DNA of 64,000 nt from Arthrobacter sp. SLBN-122 (GTDB taxonomy: Bacteria > Actinomycetota > Actinomycetes > Actinomycetales > Micrococcaceae), in NCBI RefSeq assembly GCF_006715165.1, contig NZ_VFMS01000001.1, forward strand, positions 62,001 to 126,000, written 5' to 3'. The translations under genes were made by a program, and so were the position numbers. The notes under the pieces were generated by a model that saw nothing but the letters and a program-made list of their open reading frames with translations, ran no database searches and had not been told where the DNA came from. Below are positions 47,114-55,503 of this stretch, piece by piece; within the stretch, counting starts at the first letter, position 1; every line of letters begins with the position of its first letter.

Positions 47114-48223
47114 ATGGACATTGTTTTCTGGATCATTCTCATCGTTGTCATCGCCGTCATCATCTGGTGGCTGCTGAACCGCAACAAGTCCGCCGGCCCC
47201 ACTGGCGGATCATCAGCAGGAACCAGGACAGACGGAGCGCTCGAGGGCGGCAGTGCCGCAGCGTCCGCCCAGGCGGCAGGCACCACCGGTATCCCTACGG
47301 CGGCAGGGTTCGGAAAGCCGGCCGAACCGCCCGCCCCTGCCACGGTTGAGGAATCGCTGGATTCGTCCGCCGCATCCAGCCCCACATCCCCCCGCACTGC
47401 AGACGGCGGCAGTTCAGGCAGCGGCGCCGCTGCCGAGCAACGCCATCACCAGGACCAATCACACGGCCAATCGCAGAACGAGGCACAGAACCAGGCTGCG
47501 GACCAGGCCGAATGGGAAACCCAATGGTCCGAGGCCGGATCCGGGCCGGGCTCCTCGGTGGTGGGTTCAGCCGGAACTCCCGCGGGTCAGGCTGCCCGGA
47601 ACGGCGCCTCCGCGGGGACGGATTCCGGTCAGGCTTCCCCGGCGGACGCCCGCCCCGTTCACCATGATGAGTACACGGCCCCCCACTCCCCCACCCTTCC
47701 CGGTGCTGAAACAGCTGCCGTGGAAGGCACTGACGACGGCGGCACATCGCCTGAGGTGCCGGCCGGCGGACAGGCGTACCAGCACCGGGCCGACTCCTCT
47801 GAATCAGGACACAGGCAGGAGCCGGCAGTGGCTGCAGCTGCCGGTGGCAGCCAGGGGGAAGCCGCCGCGGCCGAAACGCTGGACCGCACCCAGTCCTCCG
47901 CCCTGGTGGAGAACGGCGCGGACCACCACCAGCCATCCGGGCAGGACCAGGACCTGGCTGCTGCCGCGCAGGCACAGGGCATGGAGTCCGCTGCGCCTTC
48001 CGGGCACCTGGCAGCAGATGAGCCATATGGGGCAGGTTCGGCGGCGCCGGGCCCCGACGGAAGCGGACCGGCGGACTACACGGTCAAAGGCGACGCCGCC
48101 GCGATGGTCTACTACGAAGAAGGACATCCCGACTATGAGCAGACCCGGGCGGAAGTCTGGTTTGAATCTGCTGCGCACGCGGAGGCCGCCGGATTCCGGG
48201 CCCCGCGCCGCAAACGGCTTTAG
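47114..48223 (+). CDS. Membrane protein with C-terminal sunset domain
   Basis: Protein of 369 aa. One N-terminal membrane segment (VFWIILIVVIAVIIWWLL), then ~280 residues of Gly/Ala/Gln/His/Ser-rich low-complexity sequence, and a C-terminal ~45-residue domain (YTVKGDAAAMVYYEEGHPDY...RAEVWFESAAHAEAAGF) that I recognise as a sunset domain, often found in actinobacterial surface proteins and in nuclease or DNA-uptake contexts. AAGG six nt before the ATG. The role of the disordered linker is unknown. Confidence 0.8.
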   Translation: MDIVFWIILIVVIAVIIWWLLNRNKSAGPTGGSSAGTRTDGALEGGSAAASAQAAGTTGIPTAAGFGKPAEPPAPATVEESLDSSAASSPTSPRTADGGSSGSGAAAEQRHHQDQSHGQSQNEAQNQAADQAEWETQWSEAGSGPGSSVVGSAGTPAGQAARNGASAGTDSGQASPADARPVHHDEYTAPHSPTLPGAETAAVEGTDDGGTSPEVPAGGQAYQHRADSSESGHRQEPAVAAAAGGSQGEAAAAETLDRTQSSALVENGADHHQPSGQDQDLAAAAQAQGMESAAPSGHLAADEPYGAGSAAPGPDGSGPADYTVKGDAAAMVYYEEGHPDYEQTRAEVWFESAAHAEAAGFRAPRRKRL

Positions 48224-49385
48224 CAGGGGGAAGGCCGGTCGCATTGCGGCGGGCCTTCCGTCCCTGGCCGTGTGCCTGGTACTGGCCGCCTGCACGGGAA
48301 CGTCCGGGCCGCCCGAACCGGCCACAGGTACGGCCAGCAACGGCACCGCGCCGGGAACCGCCGTCGTTGTGCCTCCGCCGCCCGCCGGCTCTGCCGCTGC
48401 TTCTTCCCCTGCCCCAACCCCTCCCCCTGTTCCCACGGTGCAGGAACGGCTGGAACTGCAGCTGAGCATTCCGTGGGCAGCGGTATTCCTTCCCGACGGC
48501 ACTGCCATCATCTCCGAGCGCGAAACAGCACTGCTGAAGGCCGTGCGGAATGGAAAAGCCACTACGCTCGGCAAAGTACCGGACGTTGCGCCCGCCGGAG
48601 AAGGCGGCCTGCTGGGCCTGGCGCTGTCCCCGCATTTTGACGCGGACCACCTGCTCTACGCCTACCTGACGACCCGTGAGGATAACCGGGTGGTCCGGCT
48701 TATCGTCGAGGGCGATGCCAACGGTTCCCTGGCCCTCGGCCAGCCCCAGGTGGTGTTGTCGGGAATACCAAAGGCCACCACCCACAACGGCGGCCGGATC
48801 CGCTTCGGTCCGGATGGCTTCCTGTATGTGGGCACCGGCGATGCCCAGCGCCGCGAACAGCCCCAGGACCCGAATGCGTTGGGCGGGAAAATACTCCGGC
48901 TCACCGCCGACGGCAGCCCCGCCCCCGGCAACCCGTTCGGCAACGCCGTCTACAGCCTGGGGCACCGGAACGTCCAGGGCCTGGCCTGGGACGGAGCAGG
49001 CAGGCTGTGGGCCAGCGAATTCGGCCCGGACATGGACGACGAGCTGAACCTGATTCTGCCGGGCGCCAACTACGGCTGGCCGCAGGTCACCGGCGCTCCG
49101 CACCGCGCCGGGTTCCAGGACGCCAAGGTGGTGTGGCCTTCCACCCGCGACTCTTCACCCAGCGGACTGGAAATCGCCGGAGGTGTTGCCTATCTGGGTG
49201 CCCTCCGCGGTGAACGCTTCTGGGCGGTCCCGCTCCAGGGGACGGAGGCAGGTGATCCTGTGGCCTATTTCACAGGTGAGTACGGCAGGATCCGGGACGT
49301 AATCCGGACGCCGGAGGGCGGACTATGGCTGCTGACGAACAACGAAAACCCTGATTTCGTGCTGGTTTTGCGCCCCTTCCAATGA
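48162..49385 (+). CDS. PQQ-dependent sugar dehydrogenase-type lipoprotein
   Basis: Soluble-glucose-dehydrogenase-like beta-propeller. Signal sequence with RGKAGR n-region, hydrophobic core and lipobox LAAC, then a Pro/Ala-rich linker. Conserved GGLLGLALSPHF, THNGGRIRFGPDGFLYVGTGD, LGHRNVQGLAWD and EFGPDMDDELN. The first motif set fits PQQ and Ca binding. No ATG occurs near the start. TTG 48162 has GGAAG at 6 nt and overlaps the sunset gene by 62 nt; ATT 48243 follows a GGGGGAAGG run but would drop the charged n-region. Start uncertain; family firm. Confidence 0.82.
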   Translation: MNLLRTRRPPDSGPRAANGFSRGKAGRIAAGLPSLAVCLVLAACTGTSGPPEPATGTASNGTAPGTAVVVPPPPAGSAAASSPAPTPPPVPTVQERLELQLSIPWAAVFLPDGTAIISERETALLKAVRNGKATTLGKVPDVAPAGEGGLLGLALSPHFDADHLLYAYLTTREDNRVVRLIVEGDANGSLALGQPQVVLSGIPKATTHNGGRIRFGPDGFLYVGTGDAQRREQPQDPNALGGKILRLTADGSPAPGNPFGNAVYSLGHRNVQGLAWDGAGRLWASEFGPDMDDELNLILPGANYGWPQVTGAPHRAGFQDAKVVWPSTRDSSPSGLEIAGGVAYLGALRGERFWAVPLQGTEAGDPVAYFTGEYGRIRDVIRTPEGGLWLLTNNENPDFVLVLRPFQ

Positions 49386-49410
49386 TGCAAACACCCCCGC
49401 GGGCGCCGAT

Positions 49411-49439
49411 TTCACTTGCACCAAAAGTTCGTGTAGAGT
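49411..49439 (+). promoter_or_regulatory. Promoter of tRNA-Lys
   Basis: TTCACT, 17-nt spacer, TAGAGT, ending 60 nt before the tRNA. Confidence 0.45.
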
Positions 49440-49499
49440 TTCATGTCGTTGCGGAGATCAACGGGAAAGAAAAAGCCCGGGGATGGAAGCAAATAAGAT

Positions 49500-49575
49500 G
49501 CACCTCTAGCTCAATTGGCAGAGCAATTGACTCTTAATCAATGGGTTCCGGGTTCAAGTCCCGGGGGGTGCACCA
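49500..49575 (+). tRNA. tRNA-Lys (CTT)
   Basis: 76-nt cloverleaf with encoded CCA. Acceptor GCACCTC pairs with GGGGTGC (one G-T pair). Anticodon loop ACTCTTAAT gives CTT. T arm CCGGGTTCAAGTCCCGG intact. Confidence 0.97.
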
Positions 49576-49580
49576 CTGGG

Positions 49581-49630
49581 AAAACAGCCTCCGGCTTGTG
49601 GAAACACAAACCGGGGGCTGTTTTGTTTTG
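49581..49630 (+). terminator. Terminator of tRNA-Lys
   Basis: Imperfect stem AAAACAGCC...GGCTGTTTT with GAAA loop, then TTTTGTTTTG. From here to 49810 nothing coding is supported. Confidence 0.75.
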
Positions 49631-49810
49631 CCCCCATAGATTTCCCCGCCAACCGAACCCCTGACCGTTCCGCAGGGAATGGTCCTTCTAGGGGGAAATC
49701 TGCGACTGTGACCGCCGCCCCGCGCACAGGGCCGTGGGGCGGGGAGAAGTCCGACGGCGGCCCGCCGGCTGGGCACGGCGGCGGGCACAGGAAGGGCAGG
49801 CAGGCACAAA

Positions 49811-49849
49811 AAAGCGCGGCCCGGCTTTATCAAGCCAGAGCCGCGCTTT
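49811..49849 (-). terminator. Terminator of the MarR-family gene
   Basis: Stem AAAGCGCGGC/GCCGCGCTTT with an inner CGGCTT/AAGCC pairing; on the minus strand it is followed by a T run (TTTTTT). 25 nt past the marR stop. Confidence 0.8.
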
Positions 49850-49874
49850 CATCAAGCGGCCTGCGGCGCCACAG

Positions 49875-50342
49875 CTATTTGGCGGCGTTGTCCACCAGGG
49901 CAGCGGCGTTGCCGGGCGTCGTGGAAAACTGGCTGGCGAGTTCACGCACCACAGCCTTGAGTTCCTGCCGCAGCAGTTCGGGGTCGATCGACGCAGATGC
50001 CAGCACGGAGCGCTCCATCTCCACAGCCTGGGCCACGGCGTCCTTGCCCTGCTCGGTGAGCGACACCACATGGCTCCTGCGGTCCGAGGTGCTGCGCACC
50101 CGGACGATATGGCCGTGGGACTCGAGCCGGCTGAGCGTCTTGCCCATGGTCTGGGCCTGGACGCGGACATACTGGGCAAGCTGCGCCTGGGTCATGGGTC
50201 CTTGCGCGGCAAGGACTTCGATGGCGATAACACCGGCGTGGGTTAGTCCGATGGCGCCAAGTTTTTCGTTCCATGAGTGTTCAACGAGACGCGCAGCAGT
50301 GGACAGGAGGCGCCCTGTGGGCCAGTGATCCATATCAGGCAT
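49875..50342 (-). CDS. MarR-family transcriptional regulator
   Basis: Winged-helix regulator of 155 aa. The recognition region is AQLAQYVRVQAQTMGKTLSRLE and the wing RVRSTSDRRSHVVSLTEQG. No cysteine, so not a thiol peroxide sensor of the OhrR type. ATG 50342 (MPDMDHW) lies 7 nt after minus-strand TATACT, so leaderless; an ATG at 50360 would precede the promoter. Divergent from bcp. Targets unknown. Confidence 0.9.
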   Translation of the reverse strand: MPDMDHWPTGRLLSTAARLVEHSWNEKLGAIGLTHAGVIAIEVLAAQGPMTQAQLAQYVRVQAQTMGKTLSRLESHGHIVRVRSTSDRRSHVVSLTEQGKDAVAQAVEMERSVLASASIDPELLRQELKAVVRELASQFSTTPGNAAALVDNAAK

Positions 50343-50349
50343 AGCAGCA

Positions 50350-50355
50350 AGTATA
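50350..50355 (-). promoter_or_regulatory. -10 element for leaderless marR mRNA
   Basis: TATACT ends 7 nt before ATG 50342; it decides that start over ATG 50360. Confidence 0.55.
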
Positions 50356-50391
50356 GCCAAGTGGCGATTAGCACTCGTCCCACCTGCTTAC

Positions 50392-50397
50392 TAGGCT
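50392..50397 (+). promoter_or_regulatory. -10 element of bcp
   Basis: TAGGCT, with the expected start near 50404; unlike the leaderless genes this one has an AAGGAG ribosome site at 50417-50422. Confidence 0.45.
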
Positions 50398-50429
50398 GTT
50401 GTGTCCCGCCCGCAACAAGGAGAAAAACA

Positions 50430-50903
50430 ATGGCTGAAAGACTCGCTACCGGCGACAAAGCACCCGCTTTCACCCTGCAGGATTCAACCGGCAGGGACGT
50501 CAGCCTGGCTCCCCGGCCCGGCCGCTCCACCATTGTCTATTTCTACCCGGCCGCCTCCACGCCCGGCTGCACCAAGGAGGCCTGCGACTTCCGGGACAGC
50601 CTCGCCTCCCTGCAGGCCGCCGGCTACGACGTCCTGGGCATCTCCCCCGACCCCGTTGAGAAATTGGCCAAGTTTGCTGCGAACGAGTCGCTGACGTTCC
50701 CGCTGCTCTCCGACGCGGACCACGCGGTGGCCGAGGCTTACGGTGCCTGGGGCGAAAAGAAGAACTACGGCAAGACATACCAGGGCCTCATCCGGTCCAC
50801 TGTGGTGGTGGACCCGTCCGGCACCGTTTCCCTTGCCCAGTACAACGTCCGGGCCACCGGCCACGTGGCCAAGCTGCGGCGGGACCTCAACGTCGACAAC
50901 TAA
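50430..50903 (+). CDS. bcp: Thiol peroxidase, Bcp-type peroxiredoxin
   Basis: Peroxiredoxin of 157 aa reducing peroxides with thioredoxin. The peroxidatic Cys is in STPGCTKEACDF with the second Cys five residues on, the atypical 2-Cys BCP arrangement. AAGGAG lies 7 nt before the ATG. Divergent from the marR gene. Confidence 0.95.
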   Translation: MAERLATGDKAPAFTLQDSTGRDVSLAPRPGRSTIVYFYPAASTPGCTKEACDFRDSLASLQAAGYDVLGISPDPVEKLAKFAANESLTFPLLSDADHAVAEAYGAWGEKKNYGKTYQGLIRSTVVVDPSGTVSLAQYNVRATGHVAKLRRDLNVDN

Positions 50904-50965
50904 GCCATCCGGCGTTGCCTTGGATGGCTCCCCGGGCCTGCCCGGGCAGGCACCCGGGGCAACGC

Positions 50966-50971
50966 TACAAT
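50966..50971 (+). promoter_or_regulatory. -10 element of tRNA-Leu
   Basis: TACAAT, 50 nt upstream of the tRNA; no convincing -35. Confidence 0.4.
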
Positions 50972-51021
50972 GGACACTGGCATCCGCCGTCGAACGTTCA
51001 AGGTTCGCAGCGGGACGCCGC

Positions 51022-51103
51022 GCGCGAGTGGTGAAATTGGCAGACACGCAGGATTTAGGTTCCTGTGCCTTCGGGCGTGGGGGTTCAAGTCCCCCCTTGC
51101 GCA
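51022..51103 (+). tRNA. tRNA-Leu (TAG)
   Basis: 82-nt class II tRNA without encoded CCA. Acceptor GCGCGAG pairs with CTTGCGC (one G-T). Anticodon stem CAGGA/TCCTG with loop TTTAGGT gives TAG. The variable arm is short for a class II tRNA. Confidence 0.96.
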
Positions 51104-51110
51104 CACTGTG

Positions 51111-51139
51111 GATCCCCCGGCTCCGGCCGGGGGATCTTT
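51111..51139 (+). terminator. Terminator of tRNA-Leu
   Basis: Stem GATCCCCCGG/CCGGGGGATC with a CTCCGG loop, then TTT. The following 190 nt up to the fasciclin gene show no clear promoter. Confidence 0.75.
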
Positions 51140-51336
51140 GCGTTAATCAGCCGCCGGTCCTCATGTCGGGTTCGTGCCTCGATTCGAAAAACTCCAAAAG
51201 ATCACCCATCCGCCGCCCCCTACCGGCCGAATAGCCATTGAGACACCAGCCAAGGGCAGGTGCTTACACCAAGGCAAGGTGCAGGCCGCGGACAGCGTCC
51301 AAAAGCGGCAGGCAAAACGATCCAAGGAGAACCGAA

Positions 51337-52029
51337 ATGCAGACCTTCAAGCGCACCACTTTCACCGTCGCCGGCGTTGCAGCGGCCGCTCTGCTCAGCC
51401 TCACCGCATGTGGCGGTTCCGGCAGCGCCTCCGGGTCATCGGCGTCGTCGGCGCCGATGTCATCCTCCCCCAGCTCCAGCATGGCGTCCCCGTCCCCCAG
51501 CGCCATGGCCAGTTCCTCGGCCGGCACCATGGATCCGGCGGCAAACCTGGTGGGACCCGGCTGCGCCGCCTACGCCCAGCAGGTTCCCAGCGGTGCAGGC
51601 TCGGTGGAGGGAATGGCCCTTGATCCGGTGGCCGTGGCTGCCTCCAACAACCCGATCCTCACCACGCTTACGGCCGCCGTTTCCGGCAAGCTGAACCCCA
51701 AGGTGGACCTGGTTGACACCCTCAACGGCGGCGAGTTCACCGTGTTCGCACCGGTGGATGACGCCTTCAAGAAGATCGACGCCGCCACCATCGAGACCCT
51801 GAAGACGGACGACGCGCTGCTGGGCAAGATCCTGACCTACCACGTGGTTCCCGGCCAGATCACCCCTGACAAGATCGCCGGCACGCACGCCACGGTCCAG
51901 GGTGGCTCCGTCACGGTGACCGGCAGCGGCGACAACCTCATGGTGGACAACGCCAGCGTGGTTTGCGGCGGCGTCAAGACCAAGAACGCAACGGTCTACC
52001 TGATCGACTCGGTCCTCATGCCCAAGTAA
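51337..52029 (+). CDS. Fasciclin-domain lipoprotein
   Basis: Protein of 230 aa. Lipoprotein signal with lipobox SLTAC, a Ser/Ala/Met/Pro-rich linker of ~40 residues, then one FAS1 domain ([46 protein letters not shown]). Similar in layout to mycobacterial MPT83/MPT70 surface antigens. Surface adhesion or matrix role inferred from family. AAGGAG lies 7 nt before the ATG. Confidence 0.93.
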   Translation: MQTFKRTTFTVAGVAAAALLSLTACGGSGSASGSSASSAPMSSSPSSSMASPSPSAMASSSAGTMDPAANLVGPGCAAYAQQVPSGAGSVEGMALDPVAVAASNNPILTTLTAAVSGKLNPKVDLVDTLNGGEFTVFAPVDDAFKKIDAATIETLKTDDALLGKILTYHVVPGQITPDKIAGTHATVQGGSVTVTGSGDNLMVDNASVVCGGVKTKNATVYLIDSVLMPK

Positions 52030-52044
52030 GCACTTCCCCCCCAA

Positions 52045-52083
52045 CAAGGCCGGGCCCCTCTGCAACGAGCGGGTCCGGCCTTG
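52045..52083 (+). terminator. Terminator of the fasciclin gene
   Basis: Stem CAAGGCCGG-CCC/GGG-CCGGCCTTG with one mismatch, 15 nt past the stop. Confidence 0.7.
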
Positions 52084-52185
52084 GCGCGTCCCGCGTGTAC
52101 CTGGGGTTCGCCCCAGGTCCTGTCCTCTAGACTGGGTCCCGGCCCGCAAGCGGCGGAGCCGGCAGCATGCAGAGGTGATAAACGA

Positions 52186-53853
52186 GTGCCCAGCAGTACA
52201 CCGCGGCGGACGGTCATCAAGGCCGGCGCCGTCCTCATGGCGCTGGGCATGACGTCATGCACGGGAATGCCGTCCCCTTCCCCCACCTCCGGAACGCCCA
52301 GTTCGACGCCCGCTGAGCCGGATGCCACGTTCAATTTCGGCACCGCCGCCCAGCCCCTCGGACTGGACCCGGCCCTTTCCAGTGATGTGGAGTCCCAGCG
52401 CATCACCCGCCAGATCCTTGAAGGCCTGGTGGGCGTTGACCAGACCACCGGCAAGCCCACCCCGCTGCTGGCCACGGAATGGAACGAGTCCAACGAAGGC
52501 AGGACCTACACCTTCAAGCTCCGCACGGGGGTGACCTTCCAGGACGGCACCCCCTTCAATGCCGACGCCGTCTGCACCAACTTCAACCGCTGGTTCGCCT
52601 TTCCCGCGGAGTTGCGGAAACAGGCGCCCGGCAGCTCGTTCAAGAGCGTGTTCAAGGCGCACTCTGACGAGCCCGGGCTGTCCATCTTCAAAAGCTGCAC
52701 TGCGGTGTCCGCCGACACCGTCCAGATTGACCTGACGCAGCGCTTCACGGCGTTCCTCCAGGCACTGACCCTGCCGGCCTTCGCCATTGCGTCCCCGGCA
52801 GCCCTTGCCGCCGGCAGGGCCGACGTCCTGGACCAGAACCGGGGCGGCCAAGCAATGTCCGCGTTCGCCACCAACCCGGTGGGCACCGGACCCTTCACCC
52901 TGTCCGCATGGGGCAACGACGCGGTCACCCTGTCCAGCAACAAGACCTACTGGGGCGACCGTGGCCAGATCGCCACCATCAACTTCCTGGCCTACAACCA
53001 TCCCCAGACCCGCCTCCAGGCCCTGCTGGACGGAAAGATCGACGGTTATGACGCCGTCACCGTGGGAAATTTCGATCAACTGGTCAAGCGCGGCAAGCAG
53101 ATTGTGCAGCGCGACCCCTTCTCGGTGATGTACGTCGGCATGAACCAGGACATCCCGGTGCTCCAGAACCAGAAGGTCCGGCAGGCGGTGGAGCTGGCGA
53201 TCGACAAGGAAACCCTGATCCGGAAGTTCTTCATCGACAACACTGCCAAGGCCACACAGTTCGTCCCGCCCAAGATCAGCGGGTTCAACAACGACGCGCC
53301 GGCCCTGGGACACGATCCGCTGAAGGCCAGGGATTACCTCAAGGAGGGCGGCTACGCGGGCGAGGAACTGAAGTTCTACTACCCCATGAATGTCACCCGC
53401 CCCTACCTGCCCACGCCGGAGAAGGTTTACGCGGAGCTCAGCCGCCAGCTGACAGCGGTCGGCTTCAACATCCGGCCCATCCCGGTTGACTGGTCCGACG
53501 GCTACCTGCAGAAGGTCCAGTCCGCCGGCGACCACGCGCTCCACATCCTCGGCTGGAACGGCTCCTACTCCGACGCGGACAACTTCGTCGGCCCGCTCTT
53601 CGGCGAGAAGAACGGCGAGTTCGGCTACCAGGATCCCCAGGTCTTCTCAAAGATCAACAGGGCCCGGGGGCTGCCCGACGGCAAGGAGCGCGATGAGCTC
53701 TATCACACCATCAACGCCCAGATCGCGGCCACCGTGCCGGCTGTTCCCATCGCATTCCCCATCTCCGCGCTTGCCCTGTCAGACCGCGTGCTGAGCTACC
53801 CGGCATCCCCGGTCTTAAACGAAGTTTTCACGAAGGTCCAGCTAAAGCCTTGA
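52186..53853 (+). CDS. ABC transporter solute-binding lipoprotein, peptide/nickel (DppA/OppA) type
   Basis: SBP_bac_5 protein of 555 aa. A twin-Arg-like n-region ([10 protein letters not shown]) precedes a hydrophobic stretch and lipobox MTSC; Tat export is possible. The core has [47 protein letters not shown] and LAIDKETL. No permease or ATPase genes are adjacent, so it is an orphan binding protein. GTG 52186 with AGAGGTGA at 8 nt; -10 candidate TAGACT near 52128. Confidence 0.9.
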   Translation: MPSSTPRRTVIKAGAVLMALGMTSCTGMPSPSPTSGTPSSTPAEPDATFNFGTAAQPLGLDPALSSDVESQRITRQILEGLVGVDQTTGKPTPLLATEWNESNEGRTYTFKLRTGVTFQDGTPFNADAVCTNFNRWFAFPAELRKQAPGSSFKSVFKAHSDEPGLSIFKSCTAVSADTVQIDLTQRFTAFLQALTLPAFAIASPAALAAGRADVLDQNRGGQAMSAFATNPVGTGPFTLSAWGNDAVTLSSNKTYWGDRGQIATINFLAYNHPQTRLQALLDGKIDGYDAVTVGNFDQLVKRGKQIVQRDPFSVMYVGMNQDIPVLQNQKVRQAVELAIDKETLIRKFFIDNTAKATQFVPPKISGFNNDAPALGHDPLKARDYLKEGGYAGEELKFYYPMNVTRPYLPTPEKVYAELSRQLTAVGFNIRPIPVDWSDGYLQKVQSAGDHALHILGWNGSYSDADNFVGPLFGEKNGEFGYQDPQVFSKINRARGLPDGKERDELYHTINAQIAATVPAVPIAFPISALALSDRVLSYPASPVLNEVFTKVQLKP

Positions 53854-53932
53854 CGGCCCGGGCCAATTTCAGTATGCGGGCTGCGCGGGGATATTCTGTG
53901 ACAGCCAGAGCCGCTGCAATCGGAGACTGATC

Positions 53933-55435
53933 GTGACCTTCATTTCCAAGACCCCACACGCCGACGTTGTCCTGATAGGCGGCGGCATCATGAGCGCCAC
54001 GCTGGGGGCATTCCTCAAGCAGCTGGAGCCGGACTGGACCATCTCCCTGTTCGAACGGCTGGACCAGCCCGGGCTGGAAAGCTCAGATCCCTGGAACAAT
54101 GCAGGAACGGGCCACGCCGCCCTCTGCGAGCTCAACTACTCCCCCGCAGCCAAAGACGGCTCGGTCAACCCCGCCAAGGCACTGCTCATCAACGAACAGT
54201 TCCAGCTCTCCCGCCAGTTCTGGTCCCACCTGGTGGACAACAACCTGATCGGTTCGCCCAAGGGCTTCATCAACACCGTCCCGCACATGAGCTTCGTGAT
54301 CGGCGAGGACCACGCCCGGTTCCTGAAGACCCGCTATGAGGCACTGAAGCCGCACACCCTGTTCCGCAGCATGGAGTACTCCGAGGACCACGCCCAGATT
54401 GCCAAGTGGGCGCCGCTGATCGTCAAGGGCCGCGACCCCCGGGAGCGTATCGCCGCCACCCGCGCCGCCGAGGGAACCGACGTCGACTTCGGGGCACTCA
54501 CCCGCGAGCTGACCACCTACCTGGGGCACAACGGCGTCGAAATCAACTACAACCACGACGTCACCGGAATCTCCCGGGCGTCCGACGGCGGCTGGGACCT
54601 GACGCTGAAGCACCCCAAGTCCGGGGAACACGGCAAGATCCACGCCAAGTTCGTCTTCGTCGGGGCCGGCGGCGGGGCCCTGCACCTGCTGCAGGCCTCC
54701 GGCATCCCGGAAAGCAAGGGTTACGGCGGCTTCCCCGTCTCCGGCCAGTTCTTCCGCTGCACCGACGAGGCCATCGCGGCCCAGCACAGCGCCAAGGTCT
54801 ACGGCCAGGCGTCAGTGGGCGCTCCGCCCATGTCCGTTCCGCACCTGGACACCCGCTACGTCAACGGGAAGCGCTCGCTCCTGTTCGGCCCGTACGCCGG
54901 ATTCTCCACGAACTTCCTGAAAAACGGCTCCTACCTGGACTTGCCGCTGTCCATCCGGCCGTCCAACATCATCCCCATGCTGGCAGTTGCCAAGGACAAC
55001 ATGGACCTCACCGCCTACCTGGTCAAGGAAGTCGTGAAGAAGCACGACCAGAAGGTCGAGGCACTGCGCGAGTACTACCCCGAGGCAAAGGGCGGGGACT
55101 GGGAACTCATTACGGCCGGCCAGCGTGTACAGATCATTAAGAAAGACCCTCAAAAGGGCGGCATCCTTCAGTTCGGAACCGAAGTGATCGCCGGCCGCGA
55201 CGGCTCCATCGGTGCGCTCCTGGGCGCCTCGCCCGGAGCCTCAACCGCTGTCCCCATCATGATCGAGCTCCTGCAGAAGACGTTCCCCCGGAACTTCAAG
55301 GGCTGGCAGGGCAAGCTCAAGGACATGATGCCCGGCTACGGGGTGAAGCTGGATGAGAATCCGGACCTTGCCGCGGAGCTGGAACGGGCCACGGCCAAGT
55401 CACTCCAGCTGGAGAGCGTTTCCGCCAGCCACTGA
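53933..55435 (+). CDS. mqo: Malate:quinone oxidoreductase
   Basis: FAD enzyme of 500 aa that oxidises malate to oxaloacetate and passes electrons to menaquinone at the membrane. FAD motif [36 protein letters not shown] and [15 protein letters not shown] are Mqo signatures. GTG start with GGAG at 7 nt; -10 TATTCT near 53892. It links the TCA cycle to respiration. Confidence 0.97.
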   Translation: MTFISKTPHADVVLIGGGIMSATLGAFLKQLEPDWTISLFERLDQPGLESSDPWNNAGTGHAALCELNYSPAAKDGSVNPAKALLINEQFQLSRQFWSHLVDNNLIGSPKGFINTVPHMSFVIGEDHARFLKTRYEALKPHTLFRSMEYSEDHAQIAKWAPLIVKGRDPRERIAATRAAEGTDVDFGALTRELTTYLGHNGVEINYNHDVTGISRASDGGWDLTLKHPKSGEHGKIHAKFVFVGAGGGALHLLQASGIPESKGYGGFPVSGQFFRCTDEAIAAQHSAKVYGQASVGAPPMSVPHLDTRYVNGKRSLLFGPYAGFSTNFLKNGSYLDLPLSIRPSNIIPMLAVAKDNMDLTAYLVKEVVKKHDQKVEALREYYPEAKGGDWELITAGQRVQIIKKDPQKGGILQFGTEVIAGRDGSIGALLGASPGASTAVPIMIELLQKTFPRNFKGWQGKLKDMMPGYGVKLDENPDLAAELERATAKSLQLESVSASH

Positions 55436-55503
55436 CCCTGCGGGGCCAGCGGCTGGCACCCCCAGGGCATGTACCAGTCACTTAGACCCCCAGGAGACCA
55501 CCC

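Noticed and set aside
49586..49833. Small minus-strand gene between tRNA-Lys and marR
   Set aside because: The frame runs through the tRNA-Lys and its terminator and has Pro/Arg-rich low-complexity sequence.
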